Source of the DNA: Karalla daura
Lineage: Eukaryota > Chordata > Actinopteri > Chaetodontiformes > Leiognathidae
Direction: 5' to 3'
Assembly (NCBI GenBank): GCA_029224185.1
Contig: CM055198.1
Span: 21,997,036 to 22,061,035 of the forward strand
Length of the DNA stretch: 64,000 nucleotides
Shown: piece after piece, positions 29,859 through 43,089 of the stretch
Layout: each line of letters begins with the position of its first letter
How positions within the stretch are numbered: the stretch's first letter is position 1
Notes under the pieces: model-generated
Told to the model about the DNA's origin: nothing
Databases searched by the model: none
What the model saw: the letters and a program-made list of their open reading frames with translations, nothing else
Position numbers and translations under genes: made by a program

Positions 29859-30115
29859 GTGGGTGGGGGCAGGGAGATGGAGGGGGTCGTGGATCCAGTA
29901 CAGCATCTACATAGAGAGCGGAAAGAGATGGAAGATAGGAGAAGAAACAAGAGACAAGAGAAGAGAGGAGGAAAGAGAGGAGAGACAGAAGAAAAGAAGA
30001 AGGAAGAAGAGGAGACAGAAGAGGAGAGAGAAGTAGGGGAGAGAACTGGAAAAGGAAAGATAGAAGGTGAGTGTGAGGGAGAGAGAAAGAGGAAGAGTGA
30101 GGAGAACTATGGAAG
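29859..30115 (+). repeat. Long polypurine (GA/GGA-rich) tract
   Basis: From about 29925 to 30110 the plus strand is almost entirely A and G with only scattered pyrimidines. Long mirror-like purine tracts of this kind can form triplex (H-DNA). No gene crosses it in my models. Confidence 0.75.
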
Positions 30116-31424
30116 AAAGCATCGCATCATTTCACAATCACAATCACATACAATCACTAAAGGTCAGTATGCAAAACGTGGTTAAATTTGTTCTTATGAA
30201 ACATGTGTCCCTGATCTATGTGACTGGGGATGGGCATGTAATGGTCAGACAAAGTCCCCAGGTCTTACACCGAATAAAACTGACAAGCCTGTGGATCAAC
30301 CTCACTATTATGTATTCATTATGAGGGGCCGTTTGAGCAGTCAACCATACTTGCTTTCACATATAACAAACGCCCTCTCATAATTTATACACACATCACG
30401 CAAGTCGCTAGTCGTCACATGAGAACTTATTTTGAGCAGTGGAAGAGTTTCTTGTAAATTAAGTTGTGTGGGTGATTCATACTGTCATCACACATATATT
30501 ACCACAATATGAATCATGAAAGGTGCTCACGACTGCACAGTACGCGCCTGCCTTCCATTCGCTAACAGATGATGTAGCATCCTCACTGTAAATGGAGGCA
30601 AATAAACAGCGTGAATTGTACAGTGAAGTACTGTGTGTCTGCGTTGTGTGTCCTGTCCCCTAAGGAAATCTTGTGCTATTTCTTAGAAGTATGACAACAA
30701 ACTTCCTGAAAACGTTGTGCATTACATCACAGAGACCAGCGTCATTGATACTCTGTGTCCTGATCAAGGTAATGATACATAACCTGGTGGCAATGCCATT
30801 CTGTCACAATAATGGCTGTTGAAACCTGTAGCCATCTTCTGTTGCAAAGCTCCTTTGCGTTTCTCATCAGAGAGTGCGAGACAACTTCCTCATCCTGTAA
30901 ATCCATTCACCAACAGCCAGGTGAGACCGGATGACACTGACACAGTTGATGTTGCCCATTCTCAAAGGACAATTAGGCAGGTTTTGAATCACACTCTCTC
31001 AATTTCACAACTCAATTTATTGGCCTGAGAGAATGACGTTAAACTTTTTTGACAGTTATATACAATTGTAGACACAAGCAGCCTCATGCTTTCGCTCATT
31101 CTCTTCATATGTTCCTCACATACTCACTTGAAAAGTTCCCCGCCCTCTTTGACACTCTTCCTTTGAATATTATTATTTTTTATAACAATTGCTCCCTTTT
31201 CAAGAAAAAAAAACCTAACCATTTTGTTGACAGGCTCCAAATAATACAATTGGGGCAAACATTGCATCCTCTAGACCTGATGACACATGAAAGCCAAAAT
31301 GTTAAATATTAACTAGATATTTTCAAGTTACGCTTCCAGCGATGTTTCTCAAGCTTCAAGTTTCACAAACGCGCACCTGTGTGGACAAAGGGGTGTTCGG
31401 GCCCCCTGACCTGGAGGGTTAGGG

Positions 31425-31507
31425 TTGAGGGCGAGAGAGGCCGAGAGAGACAGAGAGAGAGAGGGAGGGAGAGAGAGGGAGAGAGAGGGAGAGGGAGGGA
31501 GGGAGGA
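31425..31507 (+). repeat. (GA)n/(GGGA)n tract before the putative tmprss4 promoter
   Basis: GAGAGAGGCCGAGAGAGACAG passes into GAGAGGGAGGGA-type repeats. It ends about 70 bp before a TATA-like ATAAAAG element (31577-31583). Confidence 0.7.
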
Positions 31508-31576
31508 AAATTTTGTGGACATACAGGGCAGACAGGTGGGGATGAAGGAGTCTGAAGGGTGTTCCCTCCTGAGTCA

Positions 31577-31701
31577 ATAAAAGGCTGTGTGAGAATTCAG
31601 AGGATGCAGAACTCCAAACACCAGGACTACTCCAACAGTTTGCTCATCGTGCCTCCCGTGCTTTCCTGACAGTGAGTGATAGCTGCTTCACGGGTATGGT
31701 G
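31577..31701 (+). promoter_or_regulatory. tmprss4: Putative promoter and first exon of tmprss4
   Basis: ATAAAAG at 31577-31583 is a TATA-like box placed to start transcription at about 31605. Downstream are two possible splice donors: GTGAGT at about 31671 (exon would be untranslated) and GTATGT at 31702 directly after ATGGTG (31696-31701). The second would supply the start codon in phase 0 with the exon at 38999, as the very short first coding exon of mammalian TMPRSS4 does. A 22-codon upstream frame begins at 31605. The first intron would be 7.3 kb. This assignment is inference. Confidence 0.35.
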
Positions 31702-31707
31702 GTATGT

Positions 31708-34700
31708 ATGTCTGCCTGCTGTTTCTATTTAATACTTACGTGTCGTCAAATTTCTGCAGACGGGAAATCATTATGCCAGATTATAGTAGTAATAGTAGTA
31801 TGAGAAGTTTGAGCCACTTCCTCCTTAACTTTTATAAACCACCAATGTGTGTCTGACAAGGATGAGCTCAGCACTTGAATCACAAGATCCAGATATTAAA
31901 TCAGTGTTCTGCAGGTTAGATGCCCTCTTAACATGTCAAAACAAGGACCGGGATCATTCAGATAGCTCAAATGAAATACTTTGAGGATCTCTGTTTCAGT
32001 TTCGTAGACATTTGCACAGAATTTCAGAGTATCCTGTTTTCTTCATCAGCAGCTGTCACTGATGAAGCAATTATTTTAAAATACTCTCTGAGGGAAGAAC
32101 TGACATATATATCACACTGTGAATCATAAAACCGCAGCAGTAGCCCCAAATAAATCAGTTAATATGTAACCCATCTGGACTATAGACTATTACAGGAGCA
32201 GTTGTCCTTGAGCTTTCCACAGATCCAGCTTGAAAAAAGAAAACACCAAAGAGTTTAGCAGCAGAGCGAGAGGCTTCATAGACAAAAGGAAAGCAGAATA
32301 ACGAGCAAACGAATTACCTCGACGTGATATTGGACTGTCTGCGTGTGGCTGTCGGGCTGTGAGAGCTGATGGGATTATGAACAAAACGAGGCAGAACAAT
32401 GAAAGTCTAGAGTCACACAAGTGTGTACAATAGATTCATCAGATCTCTGAATTGCTCTCATCTTCTCTCTTTTAGCATGTGGAAACATCTCGTCAGCTAT
32501 TGTTCAGCCTCACACGCTATTCGTAAGTGGCTATTAACTGAGGGAATAAAACCTGATTTGCTGTACATTCGGTGGATGAAAGCCACATCATTTTTACTGA
32601 CTGCTTTCTAAAAGACTTGAACCAGACTCAATCGTTTAGACACTTGAGAGGAAATCATGCTCTGGTTTTCATATCAGGGTGGAGCCCCTAAATGCCTTGC
32701 CTTACTTGACTTAGATTGTCAAGTAGGTTAAAGAGAGTGTGAGGAGAACGTTCAGAGGTCACAGCCTCATAACAAGCTGCTCAGACAGTCCTACATTTCT
32801 AAAGACATTCATCGTCCTTCTACCTCAGCTGAAGTCTTATTGAGATATCAAGGTTCATTGCATTTAACAGTCCAGGTCAAACAGCTCACTCAGCTCCTGT
32901 TTCTAACAATGGCTCTCTTTTTTCTCGCCATCCAAAGTTTTTCTCCCTCACTTGTCTGTGCTCAGTGTCCCATGACCTTCACAGTGGCCTGATTCTAGAG
33001 GCACTGACCTATTGACCGAAATAGTCATCAAGGGCTTTCTTGAGGGTTAATTCAACACTTCAGACACATCAGACAGAAACTTGCTGCCTTCTTGGTTTCT
33101 GTTTGTCTCAATGGTCGGCGTTATCAAAGAGTTTTATACCTCTATGTTTTGTTTTTTTTCTTACAATCAGAGCCTGGCACAACATAGGTTTGGGTGTGCC
33201 AACAACTGCAGCATTCTTGACAGTAATCCACACAAGGCATTTGTCTGGCACCTGTAGTTCTGCTCTAAATTAACCCCTTATTTTATGGGGATTAAAAGTC
33301 ATATTAAAATGACTTATCTCAATAAACTATGTTTTTTTGATCCAGTTTGTACCATGGACTGAAGTTCAAAGCAGACCCAAATCATGGGGCAGCCAAGAGA
33401 CCGTTTGTTGATCTTTATCTTTTTGTTGGTCTGTTTTGTATCTAAGTTTCTGTTTACCTGAAGTCAAACTTAATGACTTTATGGTTGCCTGGTAGTTCCC
33501 TTATAATGGCACGCACTCCAAGATGGAAAGTTTTTGGTTTCTTTGTAAGTAAAAAGTCTCAACAGTTATTGTTTAACAATAATAATGATGTTGATGGTCA
33601 GATAATTAGGTAAAGAGTATATAAATTGTTGACTTTTAGATTACATACTGTACATTTCTGATTTTTATTTTACAAAGATTTGAGACCAGAGTATTGGATC
33701 AGGGATCAAATTTCTGCAAAACAAATTAGTTTGTCCACAAAGCTGCAGCTGCTATTTGTCTATTGCAAACATGGAAAATATTATTCCAGCAAGATATCCT
33801 GTTAGAACTGTCGCTGTGAACATGTCGGTGCCTGTGCACAGTCTCAAAGCCGTTGGCAGTCTCCATTAGAGTTTTATAGGTCATTTAGTAAATTTGCCAC
33901 ATTTATGTAATGTTCATGCTACGTGACATGGCATGAGTCATAAGTGGTTGTCAGACTGATACCTGTCTGCCTGTCGTCAGGCTGCCAAAACAACACTGGT
34001 GAAAAGAACACGCACACGCCTCAGCTCTGGGGCATGTCACCGCACAGACAGCACACCACTGTTGACTTTAGGCAGTGTGTCTCCATGTGTGTGCATACGT
34101 GTGGCTCTGTGCCATGCCTGGGTTTTCAAATCCACTTGCTATTCCATTACAAATGCATGACTGTGTGCACGTTTGGGGGGAGAATTTCAAAAGGAAAAGG
34201 GCGCCAAAGGGAGACAGGCTGTTCATCCTCAGGGCTTATTAGGTTTAAGTGGGAGGGATCCATGGAGGGGAGGGACAAAACTGGAGAGGTAGCACAGGTA
34301 GAGAGGCAGTGCCAGACAGTGAGAACGAGAGAGAGAGGAGGAGAGAGGAGGGTCCAAGAGTCAGGTTACCTGGAATACTTTGCTTTAGTTTAGTTTTGTC
34401 AGCAGGGCTTGGTCATTTAAAAAAGCAACTCTCTCGGAACCTACGGCCTGTTGAAACACAACGCTGGTCTTCAATCCGGATGCAGTTACCCTTACCAGAA
34501 AAAGAAATGGAGGTGGAGAGAAAATGAGGAAAAAAAGAGAAAGAGAAACTGAATAAAATCAGGTTCGGAAAGAAGAGGAGGACAAAGGACATACAGCAGT
34601 AGGCGCACGGGAAGATTCTCCACCTCCAGGGAGTGAAGGCAGTATTTACTGTGTTCTCTGAGTCTGAAGGGGTGCATCAGAGTTTTACTGAGAGAGACAA

Positions 34701-37428
34701 CTACATCATGTGGGTGAGTGCAACTGCAAGTAGAATCAACATATGGCAGGTGTGCATTGGAGCGTCCATCCTCCAAAGTCCTACAAAGACAGTCAGACTT
34801 GATTTTCAGGCTCACAGCATTGTTTTGCATGTCGAAAAAACTTGATGCAAATAGATGGATGCAAACCACTGGTAACTGATGGCCTCTTGTGCAGGAAGTC
34901 AGGACTTAACAGACACCCTGTTTGAAGAACTTATTCATCCAAAAAGTGAAACTAGACAAGAGCTTTATGAACACTTGGGGCTTATGGGGGTGTGTGTGAT
35001 ATGCATTAGTTAGAAATGACAACACACAGAGAAACAAAACTGAGGCAGTATCTGTTTCTTTTTTACATGAGCGATCTGTGGTTGTGATTTTCCTCTGGTT
35101 GCACAAAAAACACGCAGCTTGAGGTTGCTCTATCCTGGGCCGTAGGTGCATGGTGTTAACCACCGCATAGGGCAGGGATTTGTTCCAGCCAATCAAGAGC
35201 CACAGTTTGTCCAATCAACTGGCTGAAGGTGAGAAACAGTTAAATGAAAGAGTCAAGTCTGGTGTGTAGCTGCATGATTGGAACAAAAACCTGCACCCAC
35301 ATGGCCCTTCGTGGGATACATTTGACACCTGTGGCATAGAGAATGGGTAAACCTGAAAGTGCAGCCTTTTCAACAGAGACGCCTCTGTTTCTGTAAACGT
35401 ACTCATTTGTGCTATGATATGTGTTAACGTGAGTGGGCTGCACCCGTCTAGATCTCTGTCTTTGATTAAGGCTCATCCAATATGTCACGCGTAGCTTCTC
35501 AAAAAGCCCCTTTGTGAGCACTTCGTTTGAGGGGAACATAATCCAGCAAAAGCCAAGCGTTGGTGAGGGGAACACCTCGTTTGAACAATAGACTCACCGT
35601 GTCAAGGTTTTAACCGGTTACAGCTGACCCAGTTAGGCTTTTGCGCTGGCCGCTGGGCTAAAGCGCTGAAGTTCAGCGTGTCAGTCTGACTCAAAAAGAA
35701 AGAAAATCAGGTGAAACCTGTTATGAGACAGTTATTTTTCCACCAAGGCAACCAAGGGTTACCAAGTCAATCACCTGGGTCAGTCTGACTCAAAGAGAAA
35801 TAATATCAGGATAGACTTGTTATATCACGGCTGACTCAGCTATGTGTTGTTTCGACTAAAGCATTTCATGTCAACATTGTAATAATTGGCTGAGATCCAC
35901 CATTTGTCTAACTAAAAAAGAAAACAAATTCGAGCCAATGATGGAGTTTAAGCAAGACAATCGATATCTTAATGCTCACTTGATGCCATACGATTGTTTT
36001 GAAATGTAACTGTCTGTTTTATATTAGTCACAGTTATTATGGCACCATTAATGTTGTTCCAGTTGGCACTGTCATCACTGTCACAATGGAGCATCATCTG
36101 TATTTTCATGTCACTGTTCATCCACACGCAGCCACAGGACACTTTTAACCCACCTGTCTGGTGAACCAGGTTGGGTGGAGCTCCCCTTTTTTCATGCTGT
36201 GTCATTCCTGCCTCTGTCATTTATTCAGCGAATGCCGTATATGATCAGGTGAAATGACCTAGATTCTCCTGTGGTTTTCCTTTCAGTGAAATTTCTGCAA
36301 ACTTCCTTTGCGGGCATCTGAATATAGGTTATAAGTAGTACTTCATGTATAAATTCCAGTAGTGCTTCTCTTTTTTTGGTTCCATATGGTGATGGAGAGA
36401 AAGAATTGTCAGGAGGACTTTGAGATGAAGCTCCAGTCTTTTAGGGGAATCTGAGAAGACCGAGAAGAATCACCTTACATCACATTACATAAAGTTAAAA
36501 GTGTATGGCTATAAATCAATTATATGTAACAAAACAGCATTTTTACTTTGTGTGGGTACATTGCTCATGTTACATGCTAAAATGCTGCAGGGCCTAATGC
36601 ACACAAGGGAAACTCTCCAGGTTTCAGTGAGGAAAAGAAAGGAGAAATCTGATAACAAAGATATGTGGAGAAAATGTTGCTGCTCTGACGTACATGGCTT
36701 TTATGCTTTGGGATGTGATTATTAGGGATGCTATCTTACATAAGACTGTCTCCAGGAGCTTCTCAGCAAAACAGTGAGGGCCAGCAGAGCAAAAGAGCAC
36801 TCCTTTCCCAAAAAGCAAACCTGTCCAACAGCATTTTTTTGCTCTTCTGGCTTTATGAATTCTGTATGGTTTCCTTGGTACATTCAGCTGACATGTGTCT
36901 GCACACATGACACAAACTGATCAGCTGATATTTTCACTTCCTTTCATAGAGGAATTGCAGAAGAATGAGTCTGTGGAGGAAAAATAGGGAATTAACCACA
37001 TATCAAGATAAAGCAGAAGTGAAATTCATCAGACATTCTTAAACAACAATGTATCTGGAAGCTCTGTCAGTACTGTTATACTATGGCCCTGACAATTCCT
37101 CACTTTGCCAGCCTGCCATCCTTGCAGTTCAGAGAAACAAGCAACAAACTGAAAAAGTTGAGTGAGCGCAAAAGAATAACAGCTGGAAAAGAAAGTGTTT
37201 GTGAATTTTGATGATACCTCCAGAACGAGCTGGTCTGCAGGCAAAGCCATGTAAGACGTTTGGCCCTGTACTAGTAGAGGTAGTAATTTGATGATAAATC
37301 CTGGCCTATGTGTATATTCTATATTGCATATTCTGCCCTTTTTCTGGGTACTCTGTTTGCCTCCTGCATTTCCAAAACATGCATGTTTGCATTGATTAGA
37401 GACTCTAAATTCACCTTAGAGAGTAACT

Positions 37429-37499
<71 letters not shown>

Positions 37500-38998
37500 A
37501 CACTTTGCTCGTGCGCCCCACTACGGATCCGCATCCCATTTTTTGAAGTTTTGTTCAGCGTTGCTAATTTGGTTTTATCCGGTGTGCAAAAGTGAATACG
37601 TAGCATATCTCCCTTTTGGTTGAGACTTCAAGGATGAGTCATGACAGACATTTATTTGGTTTACTGCTTAAGCAGGTTCCTTTAGGGGAATTCAAAACAC
37701 GATAAGGTATAAACAGGTCACTTACAGGAATGAACCCTCAGGAGATAATTATCTCTTTTAGCAGTTCTTCTGTTTCAGGGATATGATAGTTTATTAAGGG
37801 CCATAAACTGACAAAACCTTCTACTGTTGAGGTTCACTATCGCTGCAAATAAACAGACGGAAGTTGTTACTCCAACGGTCAGGCAGGCACAGTTGGAAAC
37901 AACTGTGAGTGAGTCAGCATTTACTGTACGGAGCCAGATGGTTCCCTCTGCAGTTAATGTAGATCAAAAACAATCACAGAGCATGATTTCAAAATAGTTG
38001 ATAGAGGCCAAGAATATACCTCAGGTCTACTTTAGCCTTGCTAGCCCGTTGCAAATGCACAGAGCAACCGTTAGCTGTCGGGATGTAACTGTGGTGTGCA
38101 CACACACCCTCTAGCAGCACCCCGAGTTGACTTATACTGCTTAATGAGGCACTAAAGATCTGAGAAGACCCAGGCACACACAGATCTTTCATGTCGTTGG
38201 TCCACCAGTGCTGAGCGAACTGTCCCCACCTGTGGCTCCAATCAGTGGACAGAAAGGAGCACTCCCAGTGTGTAAGAGCAGACAAGATGCTACATTTTTT
38301 ATTTAGTCTATCAACAGTGTAGGAATTTTCATTTGAATTGCTTTGGAGATACTGTGATACATCCTGTAATTTCTCCTACACAAACCATTTGTAATGCCCA
38401 ATTATGCAACTCTGCACAGCTGATTGTATCTTGCACAAGAAAAAGCATGAGCCTTTGTGGTTGGATGGGGGCAACCCCTCCACCACCCTGTGCCATTACA
38501 AAGTGTTCTGCCTCCACAATATCACAAGCATATGGAGAGGTCCCTATAGACCCTGCCTCTATACCCCGCACAATGCTGTACATTGAAAGTCTATCGCTTT
38601 CATGCTGGGCTCTGTCTGATAGCCGATTATGGGAACTGCCTGCAGCAAATGGACTGACTGGTGTATGCACACGGGTGTAAAGTGACAGTTCACAGTGGCA
38701 CACTGAGATCCATGCGTGCACAATCTGTAATCCTTTGAGGCTCCTCCTATGGATATGCATTGTGCACACACCTGTTTTGCACGTGACCTCAGTGTTTAGA
38801 GTTTTTTGGTCAATCATTTGGAGATAAAGACAACATGTCACATGCGAGCAGGTCAGGGGAGCTTAGATAATTAGAGACCTGCTACCTAATTACTCAATCA
38901 CAGACTTGGATCTCCACCTACAGTAGACATGCACGGACACAAACATACAACAAAATATGTATTTCAACACCTGTGACCGTCTTGTCTTGTCTCCTCAG
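31708..38998. other. Long presumed first intron / upstream DNA of tmprss4
   Basis: No coding exon could be supported in these 7.3 kb. Contents: a diverged pair of direct repeats around GTCAGTCTGACTCAAA at about 35678 and 35781, a decayed L2/SINE-type repeat with (GT)n at 37300-37500, and a stretch at 38000-38850 with open frames on both strands that I could not assign. Confidence 0.45.
37300..37500 (+). repeat. L2/SINE-type repeat with embedded (GT)n
   Basis: TTTTTCTGGGTACTCTGTTTGCCTCC, CCAAAACATGCATGTTTGCA and GATTAGAGACTCTAAATTC-type boxes (about 37338-37412) are followed by an uninterrupted (GT)n at 37430-37499. Same architecture as the copies at 26.3 and 28.1 kb. Confidence 0.55.
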
Positions 38999-41900
38999 AC
39001 GGTCGTCCAGGTGCCTGAGGACACCACTAGACCATTGAATCCCAGGCAGCCAGGTAAGACATCTGTTGAGCTCATTTTGAAGTACATTAGAACTACTGAA
39101 AGGAATAATCGTTTGAGAATATCATGTCACACACTACAGTCTGGTACTCCTCATTTTTCCCCTTGAGTGATTTTCTCAATTGCTACGCTCCGTTTCTGTC
39201 CCAGTGGTTCCAAGGCCAGGCCGCCACAGAAGGCCCATGACGGCTCCAAAGACCCAGAAAGACAAGTCGGGGAAGACAAAGAAAGTGTTGCTGACTGTCC
39301 TGATAGTTGTGGTGATTGTGGCAGTGCTGGTCACTGCAATATACTTCAGTGAGTCACGGTTGCGGATGGCAGCCTTTCTCCTCCCAGAAAACACACATAC
39401 ACCACAAACTGGCATCATATTTCCCTCTCCCACACCAGAGGAACACTTTTGTAGGGGGTGTAACATTCACGACAGGATAAATGTGCCACTCGCTGTTAAA
39501 TGAAACCATGCGAGGCGGGTGCTATTCTAACCTGTACTCTATCCCTCTCTCCTCTATGTGCCAATTCTTTTCCCTGCAGTTAAGCAGCTGATCGACAGCA
39601 AATATTTCTTCTGCAAGAGTTCAGTGAGGTTCATCCCAATAGACCAGGCCTGTGATGGGAAGGAAGACTGCACTGGTGGAGAGGATGAGATTACTTGTGT
39701 ATCAAGCTTTGCAGTGAACACCACCTTCCCCGGTAAAGCAAACACCTGCCTCACCACTTCCTTTGTTATCGGCAACACAGGAGCAAAGCTCAGGTCAAAA
39801 TAATGTTTTGTCTTTTCTTTCTCTGCCCCCCCCCAGTCCGCCTGACGTCTGCTCGGCACATCCTGCAGGTGCACAGTCCTGGCTCAGGGTGGCGGAGTGT
39901 GTGTGGGGACGACTGGACCCAGAAGCATACGGACACAGCGTGTAAACAGCTGGGATACACACAGTGAGTTCACACCCAAGGATGAATAGAGTGTGCTACA
40001 TATTTTATTAGATGGGACACATTTTCTAAAATAACTGCCCTCTACTCGTTCTCACCAGAAACCCTCGCAGCACCACTATCTCTGTGAACATTTTGGACTC
40101 CTCTCTGAAAACAGGACCCTTCACAGCTGTCAGGCCTGCAACTTCAACCTCACCTATACATCAGGCGACCATTGACCGGTGAGGCAGGCTTCACACCTGT
40201 CATGAAAAGGAGGAAATGAAACACCTAATGTTAACGTTCTCACAGTTTCTAACTGTGAGCTTTTGAACCCTGATTTTCCCTAATCTACTCACAAAGAAGT
40301 CCCAGGATTTTGTTTCTCTTTCAGTGGTCCTTTAAGGTCGTGAAATGACCTGTTCTCATGGTTTCTGTTCCTGAAAGGCAGAAACTTCAACATTCTTTGT
40401 TCCCTATCTGTCGTTTTCCCCATGAAAATGAAAACATGATTTAGGCAGACAAATAATAGAGAAGAAGACTGAAGGTTCACAAGTGTGACAAAAGTCACAT
40501 GTTGAGCCTTGTGAACCTTCACTTATTTTCAATAATTTGCTGGCTAATTGTGTGGCTATTTTCCGGTCTAACTGAATATTTATTTTCCCCAACAGTGTTG
40601 TTTGCAGATCGGGATCTGTGATATCTTTATCCTGCTCAGGTGAGGGGATTTTTTTTCTCAGAAAACAAACGTCACAGACATTGTTTACAGTTTCTATCCA
40701 GGGGCTTTTGAGTGGCGGGGGCGGGGATGACATGTTTCAGTGACCAGTTTCACAGGTTCATACATGTCCAAAGCATGCAGCAAACGCACTACTCCAGCTT
40801 TTGTGACGAATCAAAAAGCAGGAAAAGAAACTCACCAGACCTGAAGTGTGCTGTGTGAATAGAGCAATCAAGATGAATAAATCAACACAGACACAAGATT
40901 TGATGTGAGCAGCAGGGAATAAAACAGTCCTTGACTATAACATGATGTGTTTACTTGTCAGATTGTGGACTGGTGGGGAATGACGAACGCATTGTTGGAG
41001 GCACAGATGCCTTCATCGAGGACTGGCCCTGGCAGGTCAGCCTGCAGCAGGGAGGTCACCATATATGTGGAGGCTCACTGGTGTCGCCACGATGGGTTGT
41101 CACTGCCGCCCACTGCTTCACTGAGTCAGTCCAGTTTCTACGTATTCTAATTCCATTTCACTTCCTGTGTACACAAAGTCTAACACATCCCCCTCCTTTC
41201 TGCCTTGCAGTGGGAAACTGGAGCTCAGTCGCTGGAGGGTGGTGACAGGCAAGACATACATGGGCACGTTGGGAGGTTCCTACGTGGACAGGATCGTTCG
41301 GAACGGAGACTATGATTCAGCCCGAAATGACTACGACATCGCTCTAATGAGACTCAGCAGCGCCATCACTGTCGGAGGTTAGAGCTGAGTTTATCCCCCA
41401 GAAAAACACACAACAGATGACAAATAACAAATTGGCCTGTGGTGAAACGCATCCGTTCACTTGAAGGAGGTTGTGCTCTGGTACCCCCCTGTGGTTCTAT
41501 TGTGAAATAGCATCAAGTGAATCTCAACAGGTCAAATTCAGGGATATCACTTGGTCACTTCAGCGGACCACTTCAAATTGCCAAAACTTTGACAAACACA
41601 AATAATAGACTGAAAGCTCGACTAACAAAATGAATGTTCTTCCAGAGAGGCAAAAGCCTGTTTGTCTGCCTCCCAGAATGTTTGGCCTTCCTGCACAGGC
41701 CTCGATGACTGTGACTGGCTGGGGACACCTGGAGGAAAACGGTGAGAAGCTCGCAAACATGTTTTTATTGTCAGCTGGTACTTTGATTCATCTGAAGTTA
41801 CCTGTGTGGCTGAAGTGTTGCATCTCTGCTCTGCTTTCAGGTAAAGTGAGTCCCTCTCTTCAGAAGGCCAGTGTCCCCCTCATAGACCAGGCCAAGTGCT

Positions 41901-43089
41901 CCAGCCCTGCAGTCTACGGCAGCTCTGTCACCTCAAGGATGATCTGTGCTGGTTTCCTAGAGGGGGGAGTGGATGCCTGCCAGGTGAGAATGATGAACTT
42001 TAGCCAAACAACCAGCTATTTAAAACTGGATTTATTTCATGCTATACCGTAGCTCAGTTTGGTCCCTTGTCACAGATAAGGTTCCAGTGCTGGTTCCAGG
42101 CTGTTTCTTCCACTTAAGAATTTAGTTCTGGCCCCAAAAACTGGTTTCCAGGTCAGCACTGATTATCTGCTGGGCCTGGAGTAATGCTGCATTTCACACA
42201 CCTCAGAAATATCATTCTCCAAGTTGAAAACTCACATTTCCACCTTAAAGCAATCCAGACCTACAGTATACCGGTGGGACAAACTCTTTTGCTTGTTGGA
42301 AGAGAGTTACAGGGTGAGAAAGTCTGCTTTTTCACAAATTTTAGTGAAAAAGGAGGCAATAAGATTGAATATTACACATTTAATTTTACAATGTAACTTT
42401 AAGTATGAAGGCACAAAATCCAGAGTGCAAAGCTGTCTGAAATGCATCATATGAGCCAGCTAGTTGGGGCGGGGTTATTGAGACAGACAATAACAAGTCT
42501 GACATCTTTTTTGTGACTTGTTAGAGAAACTGCAGACATAATGAAACAGTTGAAGAAGCTCAAGAAAGATGACCAAAAGAGGAAAGGCGGGTGTGGGGGG
42601 GGCTGGGGACAAAACCACGTTTTGATGTCCTGAACTTGACTTTTGGGGTCCGATCAGTGGCAACGTAACTGGCGTACACAGTGGTGTAATGACGTGGCTC
42701 TGCAGGTGGAAAAACAACTAGTTAACAAACCGGATCTGAACTAGCTGTGGTCACCAGCCAGAATCCACACCGGGACCCTCTTTGGTGGAGAGGGAATATG
42801 TAATAATAATGTCTGATAATGTTGCTGTGCTGCAGGGGGACAGCGGGGGTCCTCTGGTGTACGTCACCTCCTCTCGGTGGCACCTGGTAGGGGTGGTGAG
42901 CTGGGGTATAGGCTGTGCCCAGGCCAGACGACCAGGCGTCTACACCAATGTTGAAGAGATGCTAAACTGGATCAATACAGTCATCGAGGTGAGCTTGCGT
43001 GACATGCACAAATGAAAAAAAGTCAAATGCAAAGTCAAGCCGCAAAGATCACCCTGGCTGTTTTTACTTCCCCACAGAAAAACCCATGA
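38999..43089 (+). CDS. tmprss4: Transmembrane serine protease 4 (type II, mosaic)
   Basis: Membrane-anchored trypsin-like protease. Exons: 38999-39053, 39205-39348, 39580-39732, 39837-39963, 40059-40178, 40596-40639, 40962-41124, 41211-41377, 41646-41741, 41841-41983, 42836-42988, 43078-43089; 1,377 nt plus a start codon that must come from an upstream exon (ATGGTG at 31696 would give 460 residues; human has 437). Numbering on that model: basic cytosolic tail, signal-anchor helix (48-68), LDL-receptor class A repeat (about 80-108), SRCR stem (about 120-216), protease from I227 after ER|IVGG. Catalytic H267 (TAAHC), D313 (YDIALM), S409 (GDSGGP); D403 in VDACQ gives Arg/Lys specificity. The last coding exon is just AAA AAC CCA TGA. 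The 44-nt and 163-nt exons match tmprss13 in length and phase, showing common descent. An in-frame ATG in the second listed exon (MTAPK) is an alternative start. Confidence 0.88.

Larger units (their letters stand above)
29097..31575. other. Intergenic DNA between SMIM35-like gene and tmprss4, no gene seen
   Basis: No splice-supported exon. The main landmarks are a long purine tract at 29859-30115 and a GA-rich tract at about 31425-31507. The 108-codon frame across the first tract is a low-complexity R/K/E translation and not a gene. Confidence 0.5.

Noticed and set aside
35678..35810. Pair of GTCAGTCTGACTCAAA-type repeats about 100 bp apart
   Set aside because: Too diverged and short to call a mobile element or tandem array; noted only as a local duplication.
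38329..38841. Long open frames on both strands (up to 170 codons)
   Set aside because: I considered a transposase remnant or an extra tmprss4 exon, but found no transposase motif, terminal repeat or usable splice sites. Kept only as unassigned intron sequence.
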